Of a DNA stretch of 64,000 nucleotides, positions 31,969-44,191 are shown in pieces. The notes beneath the pieces are model-generated. The model ran no database searches. It was not told the origin of the DNA and saw only the letters and a list, made by a program, of their open reading frames with translations. Both the position numbers and the translations under genes were made by a program. The stretch's first letter is position 1. The number at the start of each line of letters is the position of its first letter. The stretch lies in NCBI GenBank assembly GCA_019426215.1, contig CM033393.1, positions 28,708,591 to 28,772,590 of the forward strand, written 5' to 3'. Source of the DNA: Buddleja alternifolia (lineage: Eukaryota; Streptophyta; Magnoliopsida; Lamiales; Scrophulariaceae).

Positions 31969-33173
31969 ATGGCGCCACCAAAATCTTCATCTGTTGCCGA
32001 AAAATCTTCCAAACCAATGGGTTTCAACGCAGGGTTCCTTCTCAATTGGGAATACCTGTTCAGCAACCAAAACTTTCCGATGAGAGAAATTCTAGCCCTC
32101 ATTGACGAATCCGTCCTGAAAAACCTTCTGACCTCTCATTCTCTTCTGCATGAGGATAAAGTTAAACATGTCTTCAAAAATGCTGTCATTTCTGCCGACG
32201 GCAACTCCATCACCTGTTCTTTTCCATCTGCGGAAACACCTTTTGTTCTTACTACCAAACTCATTGCTGATCTTCTGCAACTGCCTTCTGAGGGATGCAA
32301 AGTGGAAGATGTGGCCATGGGTGCCTCTACAAAAGTGTGGGAATCTGTTCGTCGAGATGAAGCTGAGGTGGACTACAAGTCTAATTTCAAGAAAAATGAC
32401 ATGAAGGACGAGTATGTCATTTTGGCGGACATTTGTGCCTAGATGATAGAGTGTAGGAAAGGTTCTTTTGATAAGGTGTCTATAATTCAATTTAAAATGA
32501 TGATCATAGTGTTGACCAAGTTAAAGGTCAACTGGGCTTCATATGTTTTCAATCGCTTCAAGGCAGCGATGCAAGAATCGGTCAATCCCAAGCCGTATGG
32601 GATTTTGTTAAGTTTTTTTATTAGCGCTTGTGGATTCGCTACCTCCCAGGGATCCAAAGTGTTGGCTACCAAGTTTCACAAAAAGAAAATTGATCGGAGA
32701 GTTGCTACGCCCCAAGCGTCGCGGTGGTGTAGCGGTTCCACAAGAGGAGCGCGAGCGTCTCCTAGCAGAAGGCCTTGAAGAAGGTCGAGTTCGTGGTGAT
32801 GATGAGGATCAAGCGAGTTCTTCCTCATCAGATGAGCCACAGGAAGTTGGTGTTAAGCGACCCAAGAGAAACGTTGCTGTGAAAGTTGCAGAGCCATCCC
32901 AGCCAGCGAAGAAACAAAAGAAAGACAAAAAGAAAAAGAAGTCTCCACCTCCAGTGATTGTTATTACGCCCGAGACGGAAGAAGAAGTAGAAGAAGTGGA
33001 AGTGCCGCTAGCTCGTAAGCGCACGCCCTGGTCCACTCCCAAAAGTTCTACAAGCGTTCCAGCAAAACCAGTGCTTGAAGAGTCTTCTAGTGTTCCACCT
33101 CCTCTTCTACCTTCTGAACCAATCGCAGAACCCGTTCTTGAAGCTCTCTCAACAGAGTTAGCTAGCGATCGGG

Positions 33174-33251
33174 GTAAGTACTTGTCTTGGACAATGTATA
33201 TTATCCTTTCCTATGTTTTTCTTCTTAACGCTAGGATAAATTGTTTTTCAG
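33174..33251 (+). other. Putative intron 1 of the third ORF (78 bp)
   Basis: It runs from GTAAGTACTTG to TTGTTTTTCAG. Length is a multiple of three and no in-frame stop occurs, so both spliced and retained forms would read through. Confidence 0.5.
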
Positions 33252-33437
33252 CCTATAGAGAATATAATATTCAATTTGTCTTGAATACCTTGGACAAATT
33301 CAATATTCCCATTCATGCTGATCCCTTTACTTCTTTCCTCAATCTTGAAGATGACGAAGAAGTCCAGGAGCCTAAGGCTATGGAAACTGAAGTTCCTACA
33401 GTTGAAGCGACTACTGTAGTCGAAGAGAATCCTCAGG

Positions 33438-33517
33438 GTAAGCATTTATGTTTGTTTATATCTTGATTTTCTACTTAGTAGAAATTTTTCCTTTTCTCAA
33501 ACGCTTGCATGTATCAG
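33438..33517 (+). other. Putative intron 2 of the third ORF (80 bp)
   Basis: It runs from GTAAGCATTTATG to GCATGTATCAG. It carries stops and is not a multiple of three. Removal brings the frame into register with the exon at 33571-33939. Confidence 0.6.
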
Positions 33518-36511
33518 CTCAAAGTACCTAAGACGCTGATGCACCTCCACCTTCAGAGGTAGACATCGAGTTGGATTTTGATTTATCAACGGTGGTGGAT
33601 ATCGCTAAAGAGTTAGACATAGTCCTTCCAGACGCTGAAATCTCACCAGCCAAAGAAGCGATTATGGATGCTGAGCGGTCGACAGAAGTGGTTGAGATTA
33701 TCCCCACACCAACTAGTCCTCCTCCTCAAGCGATCAATTTCTTTCCCAGAGGCTATACTAAAGATCTGGAATTCTATTATGCCTGGAGAGAAAAGACGCT
33801 TAAGCAGTTGATTGACATGGAGCTCAATTTTCAAACTACCCTTCACAATCCTGCTTTATCAGATGCTCAGAGGACGATTATATTTGAAACGCTTGCAAAC
33901 AGTGGAGTTACAGCGATGAAAATATTATTGCTCACTTAGAGTATTTGGAAACTCCTCAGAAAGATCTGGCAGAGTTTGAGAGTAGACGCTTTCAAGAAGT
34001 CGGCAAGAGCATGGAACGCAATTATCCAGTCCGCCGAACTTATGTCCAGATAAGGAATCCTGATATGGGCGATTGGGGAAAGAATCCGGATGAAGAACAG
34101 CTAAACAAGATGGGTTATTCAGCTCTCCCCAAAGTTGTCCATTCAGCAGCCAACACATCTTCACAGAATCCACTTCAATTATGGAAGGGCATGGGTGCTA
34201 TGCTTCAAGATCACCCTAACCCTCTCAACCTTTGGATAGAAGATGAAGCACGTGAGTTTCTCGCCAGAGTTTGGGCATAAAGCTTTGTAGAAGAGAAACA
34301 GCGTTTCAAGAAATTACTCGAGGCAAAGATAGACAAAGAGTTAGCTGAAACTCTTGGAAAAGGATGGATAATGGATACATCGAGATGGGCAGAAGATTTT
34401 GTTTTGCGTTGCCATACAATAGATGAGATGATCAGGTATCCATTCCTTTTCAATTTTGGAATAGAGTATAAACGTAGAGGATACGCTCTATTTTTGTTAC
34501 AGAGGCGCGAGTCGCTTGTGGGTCCTATTGATGCCTTACCTTACTTTCGAAGAGGCATGGAAAGCTACATCCGAGAACAATTTAGACAAATCAGTCAAGG
34601 AGGTTATGAGTTGAACTTTGCTCAGCGACTCCAGTTTAACTTAAATGAAGACGTTTCTACAAGCAACCGGGATGTCTTTCCAGGACCAAGTGAGGCCCAA
34701 TTTCAGTTAACAGATGATTTTGCAGAATTCCATAGAGAAAGACGTGCGATAGTTGAGAATGCCCAAGCACTGAATCTCACTTTTAACCAACATTTCGGTT
34801 TTAGTGACTTCCGAGGGTGCAACTTGCATCCAGTCTTGTTTTGCGAACAGAACATCCGGATGGCCAAGTACCTTTCACTCATCAGGCCCATGGATCAAGC
34901 GCTAATGCCGTTTATACTGGACTTCAAGAATCTCTATACATCTGGAATTGAGTTCCTGGAAGACGCTGATCTAGCGTTTAGCTTTGAAGCACGCAAAGAT
35001 GCTGTCATGTTTATTCCAAGAACTTTCTATCAAAGTCCAACGCACGTTCTGGAAGCAATTGGCCCCATTTGGGTTATTGCTGTTGCAAGACCATCTCCTA
35101 TTATGGAGATTATGGAAATTGAAGTGGACAAGACTCCTACTGTGGAAGACGCTCCCGTTCCAGACGCTGACATCCAAATGGCTGATTTGCCCAGAACTCC
35201 AGTAGTTGAAATTCCACTTGATACTCAAGTTGCGCAGATTGACGGTGCAACTCAATCTTTCGAGCAAGCAATACAAGAAGTTCAAGACGAGATTATCGAA
35301 GCCGCTGAGATTCCAGAGGAAGAACCGTTTATCCGAGATCAAGCTAAAGGCAACGCCCCAGCAGCAATGTCTTCAAAAGAGCTATCCACTTCCAGCAACT
35401 CCTCCAATTCTAAAAGTGACCCTGAAGCTAAGGACTTCAAGAAAACGGTTAAGAACTCATGGTTGATATTCAAGGTTCCTGCTCCCAATTAGAAAAACCT
35501 TCTCAAGAAATCATCCGTACAGTGGAAAGACAGCGAGTCACTGACATGAGACTTCAAGCGACTCAGAGCTCTAACAAAGTCCTTGATGTAATTGTTCCAC
35601 TGATTACCGGCCTTTCTGAAGAATTCAACCAATCGCTAGCTCAGAATGCATCTGCTGATACAGAGAGACATAATACTTCCAACTTAGTTAGTCAGAGTAT
35701 CGCTGAGCAGGTTGCACTTCTAGTTGATGAAGTAAAACTCCTTCTCTGGGACATAGCCGAGTTGAAGTCCTCCCTTGATGAAGTCAAGAAGGGGGAAGAG
35801 AAAAAAAGGCCTCAAGATCCTAAAGCCCAAGGAAAAGCCTTACTAGAGTCCAAGACTGATAATAAGAATTGGCGCTCTATGTTTGAAGAGATAGTGAGTC
35901 TTAAAAGAATGCTCACTAAGAAGCGTAAGCCAAGATACTTCCAAGGCAGGCATAGGCTCCCGGATCTTGACGTTGAATTTTTGGAAGGCATGGGCTTTCA
36001 TGCATACGCTGAGCCCTTGCGAAGACCTCTTAATTGGAAACCATCCAGCGACCAAATGCAAGATATCTATCACGATCTAATTAGGACGCTCGGGATCCCT
36101 CCAATGGATTGGGTGGAAAGGTTACTGGAATTGAATCAAAGCGCTAAACAAAGATGCGAGGACTACAATGAAGTCTATCATACAACAATGATAGACATTG
36201 ATCGAGTCCTTCTAGATCTGGCGAATGAAATATTCCAAGAAGAGGCTTCCAAGAAGCGACAGAGAAAATGAATGCTTATTTCTTTATTTTTTTTATGTAT
36301 TTGTTGTCGCTTTTACTTTTCAGCATAAATCATATATTCTTTCAATTCCATATATATGAATGAATGATTTATCGCTGAAATATCTTGTTGAGGCTAATCT
36401 AACATTAGCTAACTTAACTAACTTTCTAACGCTAACTTATATTTATTTTGGGCTTTTCTTTGAAACTCTTAAACTATAAAAGAGTATAAGAGCTAAGGTC
36501 TTGACATCATC

Positions 36512-36525
36512 AAAAAGGGAGAAAT
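36512..36525 (+). promoter_or_regulatory. Copia polypurine tract
   Basis: AAAAAGGGAGAAAT directly precedes the TGTTAGG start of the 3' LTR, as in other sirevirus-type elements. Confidence 0.85.
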
Positions 36526-36663
36526 TGTTAGGAAATTTCATGTTAGATGTTTTGATGATAACAAGATAGGATTTTATGTTAGACCCCAAAAGATTGTAAG
36601 TTTGTGCTTTCATAGAAATATTGTATAAGCATTTGAAAGTTTGTTATTTTTGTTAGGCTTGTA
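36526..36663 (+). repeat. Truncated copia 3' LTR (~138 of 1501 bp)
   Basis: It matches 22324-22461 with about 5 substitutions, then identity stops at GGCTTGTA. Minus-strand LINE sequence follows directly, without the rest of this LTR, a target duplication or the rest of the Tat LTR. Confidence 0.9.
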
Positions 36664-38603
36664 TAATTTCCTTAAAACAATTAATTGTTCAGGTAACTTA
36701 AAACAATTCATGACATAGGTCGGAATTGCCTGCAAAACTACCTTAATCAACACCTCTCTACCTGCTTGAGATAAAAAAATTCCTTTCCATCCCAAAGTTC
36801 TCTGCCAAATCCGTTCCTTAATATCATTAAACACCTCCACCTTCGACTTTCCTACCATAGCCGAAACCCCCGGGTACTTTTCATGCTTTTCCTTAATCCT
36901 CACTCCCAGTATCTCCGCCACACTGACTTGCTCTTCAGCTCCCAAATTCCTACAAAACACCATTGCTGATTTTTGAAAATTTATAGTCTGCCCCGAAGCC
37001 GCCCTATATAACTCCAATATTCCACGTACCCACTGCATCGCCTCCCTCGTAGTCTAACAAAAAATCATAGTGTCATCGGCAAATAACAAATGCGATATAC
37101 GAGGCTCCCCACGACAAATAGCTATACCTTGCAACTAGTCCCTGGCCTCAGCTGCCTGAATCAAACTACTAAAAGCATCTGCACAAAATAAAAACAAATA
37201 AGGAGATAGGGGGTCCCCTTGACGGATACCCCGAGACGGACATAATGAATATGAAACACTAGAAACACACATCATAATCAGAGAAACAAAATGCTCATGA
37301 AAACCTATTTTTAAAAGCATACATTCAAGAAATACCCACTCGACTCGATCATAAGCCTTACTCATATCAAGTTTGAGTGCTATATGAGCCTCATTACCCC
37401 AGTTTTTAACCTTGAGAAAGTGATTAACTTCAAACGCCACTAAAATGTTATCAATAATCAGACGTCCAGGAACAAAAGCAGATTGAAACGGAGAAATAAT
37501 TGAATCCATAAAAGGCTTTAATCGATTTGCAATGGATTTAGACACAATCTCGTATATAACATTGCACAAATTAATTGGACGGAATTGAGTCATATTTTCA
37601 GGATCAGCACACTTCGGGGTTAAAACAATATGTGTGAAATTAAATTTATGAAGAAAACGATGATTATTTAACATATGAAGGGCAGAATGAATAATGCCAG
37701 GACCAATAATATGCCAGAATTTTTGATAGAATAAAGGAGGCATACCATCAGGCTCCATAGATTTAAGCGGAGACATGGAAAAATAGCACTAGATACCTCT
37801 TCCTCTGTAAAAGGAAGTAGCAAGTCTTGATTCATTTCTGGTGTCACACGCGTGTTAACAGATTCAAGTATCTCATGTAGTGCTTCCTCCGATGGCTGAT
37901 CCGAGCTAAAGATCCCAGTGAAATAAGCACTAATTATCTCTCTAATACCCTCTTTACTCGTCTGCCAATTACCATGCACATCTTTCAACTTGTTAATTGT
38001 ATTTTTCCTTCGTCTATTGGACGCTCGAGTGTGATAAAACTTCATATTCCGGTCCCCTTTCGAAAACCACATAACCTTGCCCCATTGTTTCCACTTTAAC
38101 TCTTCACTTGTAAGAAGTTCCTCTAACTCGGCCGAAAGGGCATGAACACGCTGCCTAGTGTCAACCGTAATGGCACCCTGTTTTAACTTTGTAATATCCT
38201 TCTCAAGATTCGTAATCCATTTTTTAATATCACGATACCTCTGAGAACTCCAATTTAACAACCCCACATGGCATTCTTTTATACTATCCCAGGCACGGCC
38301 ATTAGGATCAAAACCTCCCTCCCGACACCAATTTTCAAGAACAACTCGTTCACACTCAGAAGACCTAACCCACCAAGCCTCAAACCGCGAAGGTCTTCGG
38401 ATTCGGCCACTGTGAACTTGAGAATTTCCTTCCAGTGCAATTATCAACATTGCATCATTCGAGTAACAATTTGGGATATGAGTGACACATGTGTTCGCGA
38501 AACGAGTACTCCACTGCAGATTGCAGCATGCCCTATCGAGCCTCTCACGCACTATATATAGGTACTCGAGACCGTTACACCATGTGAATTTTTTCCCTCA
38601 AAC
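36664..38603 (-). pseudogene. LINE piece 2: end of endonuclease linker and reverse transcriptase
   Basis: The minus strand encodes the middle of LINE ORF2. From 38552 it reads the post-endonuclease region (RERLDRACCN, SRFEAWWV, WSKGD-type FSKGDRNMKFYHTRASNRRRKN). After a frameshift near 37780 comes the reverse transcriptase ([59 protein letters not shown]). The catalytic FADD is at about 37068-37079 and sits between two in-frame stops. The ASGQTINFQKS word and GREVLIKVVLQAIPTYVMNCF then follow, and the piece ends near LPEQL. It joins piece 1 in frame when the solo LTR at 38604-40357 is removed. Confidence 0.92.
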
Positions 38604-40357
38604 TATTAGGTTTCACAAAAAATACGCAGCGGAATAAAAAACAATTACCCACACTATCATCACGATTTTCATATATGAATCATAAAAGCTAGCTAAAACT
38701 TACCCGTTGAAGCGAGGTGGTTGGAGAACTCGATCCTTCTTCCAAATTTCGAATTGATGAAGAGTTGAAGTCTCCAATCCTCGTATAATCCAGTCTTCTT
38801 GAAATCTCTGAAGTTTTCTTGAAGTCTGATCCGAACAACAAACTTACGCTCCCTCTAAATTATCATGCGGATTGATTGACAAAAAATTTCCTCTTTTTCT
38901 TCTCCTTGACCGACGACTAGAGTAGAGAGAGGGAGAAGTTTTTCTTTTTCTTTCTAGGAGAGTTGTGAGAGTTATTATATTCATCTAGGTCAAAAGTCTT
39001 TCAAGTGATATATTTAATATCACTTGACTTGTTGACCAAGACAAGACTCTTGAGCCCATGTTGGGCATCCAAGTGGACCCCCAATTCGTCTATAGGAGGC
39101 GTCCAAACGGACGCCCTTTACTTGGCTTGGCTCATCTTGTGTTTTAATTAATTCTCCATTAGTTAATCAATTATTTATTATATCCAATAAATTAATTAAT
39201 TAATTAAATAACCAAATTAATTGGATAAATAATTCATTAAATATTTTCCATGAGAAATTAATTAATAATTAATCTTATTCTTTTAATTAATTACCTAATC
39301 TAATGAGCAATTAATTAATCACATTTAATTTACCCCATAAATTAAATCTCCTAGTTCCAAATAGAAAAATCCTTTTATTTTTTATTATCAATCCTTTAGC
39401 GCGACTCTTTAGATTCGTTTCGTTTGGTAATGAGAGGAATCCAAAGGAAGTGAGTAACACCTAACCAGTCATGTGGCCCACTTCGTAGCCCAAACAAAAT
39501 CGAATGAATGGATCATTCCACAACCTTCCAGTCGTAAATACCATATACGTATAAAACCTTTGTTATTGTGTCCCAGTTAAGTGAGAGTCACAATAATACC
39601 AAATGTATTAATTATAATAATACGAGATCATTGAGTTCGATTTTATGCCTCACACAATCGACTCTATTGCTTTGGCTAAAGACTTTGATCTCTATTATCT
39701 ATAATCACATAGGACACTTTCTCATTCACTTATGAGAGAACAAATCCCATATTAGTTATCAGCTAAGACTACCACTTGCCCATCAAGTTGCATTTTGAGA
39801 TCGACCCCACCAACGGGTAAATTTGGTCTAACTACTCTAGTGATAGAATTGACGTCACAAGTGTATCTTCAGCCTAATACTTCAGGTCATAGGTTCACTT
39901 ATACCTATTACGAATAACTAGTTTTGTCATTGACAGTCACAGAGTGAAAACCTATGTGACAGAATCGATGCGAGTCATGTTTGAGCATATCAATTCACTG
40001 ATGTGCCTACAACCTTAAGCTCCCACCATCACATGGTGTTCAACTGGCACTCCCATGTCAAAAATCAAATTGTACAAGTATTACAAGTCTTTATTTGTCC
40101 ATTAAAGACTTCATATCACTTACGAACTAGTTAAGTAATCAAGATCAATCTCTCTAGTGCCGATCTTCCTATCCCATAGGAAGTAGAGAGATTGCACTGA
40201 ATACATGGACAAAACATTTTACACTACTTATAGATGCAGATAAGATTTATGTGAAAACAAAAAAAGTACCTTTTATTATTAAACAAGAATAAGTCATTTA
40301 CAAGTGAGATGCCCTATTATTCTATCCTCTATGACATTTGAGGGCATAACCCTAACA
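38604..40357. mobile_element. Solo LTR, 1754 bp, inside LINE endonuclease
   Basis: The left end is TATTAGGTTTCAC (the expected TG has become TA) and the right end is AACCCTAACA. An exact 5-bp duplication CAAAC lies at 38599-38603 and 40358-40362. It has the same family layout as the 25132-26829 solo LTR: an AATTAATT-rich core, then a GCGCGACTCTTTAGATTCG block and a GAGAGTCA block. Excision restores the LINE frame across DLGF/EGKKFTW. Confidence 0.9.
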
Positions 40358-42455
40358 CAAACCCCAGATCTTGCAGATTACTTTCTAGAAAGCACTCTCT
40401 AAAGTTGGTAATTTGCCACTGAGGATGAATCAACATACCTTCATTTTCATGATGGAATAAAATCTAGTTAAAATCCCCCGCACAAAGCCATGGTTTCGAG
40501 GATCTCGTACTAAGATGCTCCAAAAATCTCCACGAATGATGCCTCTTTGACAAATCCAGTTCTCCATAAAAACCTGTGAAACGCCAAGACTTATCAACTC
40601 TCCCATCATTAACCATAACATTAATATGATTTCTCGAGAAACTTAAAAGGGTAACATCTAGCTCCCGGTGCCAAAGAAGTGCAAGACCTCCATTTCGTCC
40701 CTGAGATTCCACACCACAACCGAAAAAACCAACACTATTTTAAAAAAACTCAAACTGACTCCTATTGTACATGGTTTCAGATAAGAAAACCAGAGAGGGG
40801 TTATGTTTCTGAATAATATTCCGGAGATGACGAACCTTCAAGGCATCCCCCACACCTTGACAGTTCCCGACTAAGGTATTCATTGATCTCGGCGGTGCTG
40901 CGGAGCAGTCACCACCGTTATAATCATATCTCCAAACAACAAATCATCATCAGTTGTCACTCGCTGAACCACCCTATGATCAGTATGCACCCCCTTATCC
41001 TCATCCACGAGTTTCCTTTTACCTCCTCGACACTCCCCCTCCCCCTGCTGAACTAGAGATTGTCAACCCCTCTCCCTTCTGCCCCCACGCCCTCTCCCTC
41101 CCCTCATGCCCCTTCCTCGGGCTAAAGTTAAAGGCACTGAAACTAGAGCACTCTCACTTATCTCTTCATTACTAGAAAACGCCACATCTGCAACATCATC
41201 TTTTCCTGAACCGTGAACACCTGATTCACGGATAACCACGTTATTGATATCCAAACCGCCCGATCGTCCACCTACCTCCTTGACTGAACTCATCTCCACA
41301 TTCTCAACCTCAGGAGTCACTCCAACCACTATCCCATCGATACCCCGAGGGTAATGACGTGATATAGATGTGTTATCCTCTGTTGTAGTATGTGCGGCTC
41401 AACGCCAAAAATCAGCAAAACCCGTCCCTCTATTAGACCAAAAATTAAACCGGTGGCCTATATTCTCATGACCCTGTTGTGTTTGACGAGACTGTCCACT
41501 AGAAATCACTGGCCCCTCAAACTGTGGCGCAGCCCTCTCCGAAAACCCTATTGTAGCTCGAAGCCATGGACCATACGGTGTATTATCACCGGATCCAAAA
41601 ACCCGTCTGCATATTGTAAGTGACATGAATCCCCAACGTGCCCCACTCTACCACACAAATAACAAAAATTGGGCGATCTCTCATAAGTGAAAGAAACCAA
41701 TAAATCCTCTCCTACACCCGCGTGAAGAGTAAACGCCCTTTTTAGTGGATTTCTAATGTTCAATTCCACTCGAATTCATAGTACTGAACCCCAGGATACA
41801 CCATTTTTTGGCATATCCACATCGACAAAAATGTCCCAACTTATTACCAACGATGCAAGCTATTTCACGTGAGCGTTTGGAAAACGGGAGATTATGCACC
41901 TGCACGTGAAAAAGACACCAATCCAACCCCATGGTAGATGGATTATCACTCTGCCCTATCGTAGAAAGAACCATTAGGTTTTTGTCAAAGTGCCATGGAC
42001 ACCACTCGAGTGTCTTCCTCATATCCACTGGATGTTCAAACACTAAAACAAACCTTTCCTGATCAATCTTATGGATATCCAAACCACGCTCTGGACGAAA
42101 AATTGAAGGAACATTTGGTTAAAACTCTCCCCATCAAATTGAGTTCTCTACTCGACGTATCCGATTCCCACAACCCTGCCGGAACAAAGACTTCCTCAGA
42201 CTCATCCCTTAATGATAACTTGTCCCTAACTCACGCGAGTTCCCGCTCAACATCAACATCAAAAGATGAAACCATATCTTGAATTAGTTAACACACACAG
42301 CCGTAATAAACCAATAAAAACCGTGTCCTCATAGCAAGAAATGGTACCTGTAGAAGACAAAAAAAAAAGAATGAGAGAAAAATGAAGGAACAAACCAAGG
42401 AAAACACGGATAAAGACTTTCAGACACAACGGAAAATGAAAACAGGCGACACTAC
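40358..42455 (-). pseudogene. LINE piece 1: ORF1 (gag-like) and start of ORF2 endonuclease
   Basis: ORF1 starts at 42275 on the minus strand and holds a plant DUF4283-type domain (KIDQERFVLVFEHPVDMRKT, WCPWHFDKNLMVL). A perfect zinc knuckle follows (CYLCGRVGHVGDSC), then a Gly/Arg-rich tail ending at about 41063. A TGA and at least two frameshifts break it. ORF2 starts at 40883 and opens the endonuclease (NCQGVGDALKVRHL, LVFLSETMYN, then ALLWHRELDVTLL and GDFN). 42276-42455 would be the 5' UTR, cut by the Athila element at 42456. Confidence 0.87.
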
Positions 42456-43860
42456 TGATAAGTTCACATTTTACGAGTTTTTACCCCTTTGATTTAGGTA
42501 TTTTCGTCATAATTTAGTAATGAATATCCCGCATAGTGCTTTGATTTGTTTCAATTTCATGTGTGTAGGGATTTAAGTCAAATAGATCGATTATCGAGTA
42601 AGAAGGCCGAACAAGAGACGGAAAAGCGAAGAAAAATATGAATCTGCCACTCTGGACCGCGGCACTAGACCCGGTGCAAGACCGCGGTTGTGGTGCAATG
42701 CCAAGCTCAGAAATCCGGATAGGACCGCGGCACAATGCCGCGGCCCTTTGATGAATGACCCTTCGGTGCCCTGTTTAGACCTCGGCTCAAACCGCGGCAA
42801 TACTTGCAGCGCCGCGGCACTACTTGCCATCCGGACCGCGGTCAGCTAAGAATGTGTGCCGCGGTCCAATTCTCCCGAAGCCCTAAAATTAAGTCCGCCA
42901 TTTTCCTCCTTTATAACACACTTTTCTCTTGGAAAGCACTTACACTTGTTCTAAAAACACATAGGGAAGTCATAGGAAGACCCAAGGAAGCTTGAGGAGC
43001 CATTTTCATCATCAAAAGCTTGGATTCACACCTTGTAATAGGGAGTAATTCAACTCTTTCTCTTTGATTAGTTTATCAACTATGTCTTATAGAATTGTTG
43101 AATCATTTGTTATTGTAAGTATGAGCTAAGCATCTTTGTGGTTGGGTTATGTAAATACTTTGTGATGTTTTGTGTTTAATGAATGATTAATTTCCGGATT
43201 TATTACATTCTTATTACATGTTTGATTTTATGCTTAATGCTTTCACATGAATGATCACCATGTGTTTGATATAATGCTTTGTCTTGAGACCGAGAGGAGA
43301 TAGATAAAGGGAGATCGAAAAATCAAACATCATAACGTAACAATTGACTAGAGATAGAATCGATTGCGTTGTGTGGCTTTTTGTGATAAGATGACCCGAT
43401 TGAATGTAGGATCTTCGTAAACAAGGAATTCCTTTGAACCTAAATGCATGTTAGTTAATTCAATCTTCACTATAGAGATATAGGAAGTTGTTAACTAGTA
43501 TAGGCTTGTTATTTCAAGAGATTGAATAATAAATACATTAGGGGGTTTCGCCATAATAAGAGCGTTCTAAAAATCCGGATAATTGAGAGTTCATGAACAT
43601 AGAATAGAACATAGTAGGATCATAACTCAATCACCTCTTCCCATTTGATTTATTACCTTGATAATCATTTTAGTTATCTTTAGTTATTTTCATAGTATAA
43701 ACACCTATCATCTTATAAATTGATTTAGCTTAGAAATAGGTAATATAGCAATTACGAGCATTGAATCCAATTGTCCCTGTGGAGACGATACATCCCGAGC
43801 TAAATAGTCCACTTTATTACTTTGCATGACCTAGTATACTTGCTAGGATTTCGCGTGTCA
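42456..43860 (+). repeat. Athila 5' LTR (1405 bp)
   Basis: It starts TGATAAGTTCACATTTTACG and ends GGATTTCGCGTGTCA. A TATAA box is at 42912-42916. Just upstream lies a cluster of CCGCGG words (42657-42864). Confidence 0.9.
42657..42864. promoter_or_regulatory. Cluster of eight CCGCGG words upstream of the Athila TATA box
   Basis: Eight CCGCGG hexamers lie in about 208 bp, most within GACCGCGGC or TGCCGCGG. The surrounding DNA is AT-rich. The cluster ends about 50 bp before the TATAA box, so it lies in the likely promoter. Similar clusters occur at 45717-45850, 49915-50250 and 54008-54290. Confidence 0.8.
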
Positions 43861-43866
43861 AGTTTT

Positions 43867-43883
43867 TGGTGCCGTTGCCGGGG
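43867..43883 (+). promoter_or_regulatory. Athila primer-binding site
   Basis: TGGTGCCGTTGCCGGGG lies six bases after the LTR end. It matches the TGGCGCCGTTGCCGGGG type of Athila elements with one change. Confidence 0.88.
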
Positions 43884-43924
43884 ACAATTGCGTTATTTGA
43901 TATTGTAATTCACTTATCTATTCT

Positions 43925-44150
43925 AAGACTAAGTTGCTGTTTTTGCATTTTTAAGTACTGTTTTTGCATTTTGGTTTGCTGTTTTTACGTTAAAAAGTTG
44001 TTGTTTTTGCATTTTGGTTTGCTGTTTTTGCGTCTTGAGTTGCTGTTTTTAAGTTAAAAGTTGCTGTTTTTGCATTTTGGTTTGCTGTTTTTGCGTCTTG
44101 AGTTGCTGTTTTTATGTTAAAAGTTGCTGTTTTTGCGTTTTAAATTTCGT
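43925..44150 (+). repeat. GCTGTTTTTGC-type tandem repeats in the Athila leader
   Basis: Words such as TTGCTGTTTTTGCATTTTGG and TTTGCGTCTTGAGTTGCTG repeat about every 65-70 bp, with shorter GCTGTTTTT units inside. It lies in the 5' untranslated region just before the gag start codon at 44192. The 43866-44057 ORF is an artefact of this repeat. Confidence 0.75.
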
Positions 44151-44191
44151 TCTTTTGATTCTATTGCTAGGTTGATCTCTTTGAGTAGTGC

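Larger units (their letters stand above)
31969..36271 (+). pseudogene. Third ORF of the copia element, intron-containing, function unknown
   Basis: A ~4.3-kb coding region between RNase H and the 3' LTR, about 1,380 codons if the breaks are ignored. It starts MAPPKSSSVAEK. The N-terminal 270 residues have a globular part (FVLTTKLIADLLQLPSEG, KVNWASYVFNRFKAAM). A Lys/Pro-rich nuclear-signal-like stretch follows (KKQKKDKKKKKSPPP), then acidic linkers, a domain with RRTYVQIRNPDMGDW and YPFLFNFGIEYKRRGYALF, and a C-terminal coiled-coil part (35459-36271). Two GT...AG introns fit at 33174-33251 and 33438-33517. Breaks include TAG 32440, frameshifts near 32690, 33915 and 35470, and TAA 34278. The position is that of the env-like ORF of sireviruses, but I see no signal peptide or membrane segment. 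Confidence 0.62.
22324..36663 (+). mobile_element. SIRE-like Ty1/copia retrotransposon (3' LTR truncated)
   Basis: It has a full 5' LTR (22324-23824), the methionine-tRNA primer site, gag, protease, integrase, reverse transcriptase and RNase H in copia order. A 4.3-kb extra ORF with introns follows, then a purine tract and only the first ~138 bp of the 3' LTR. The shared LTR part differs at about 5 of 138 positions by eye. Long LTRs, a coiled-coil gag tail and an extra ORF after pol fit the SIRE (sirevirus) lineage. Gag and pol carry many stops and frameshifts, so the copy is dead. It is inserted in the Tat 5' LTR. Confidence 0.9.
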
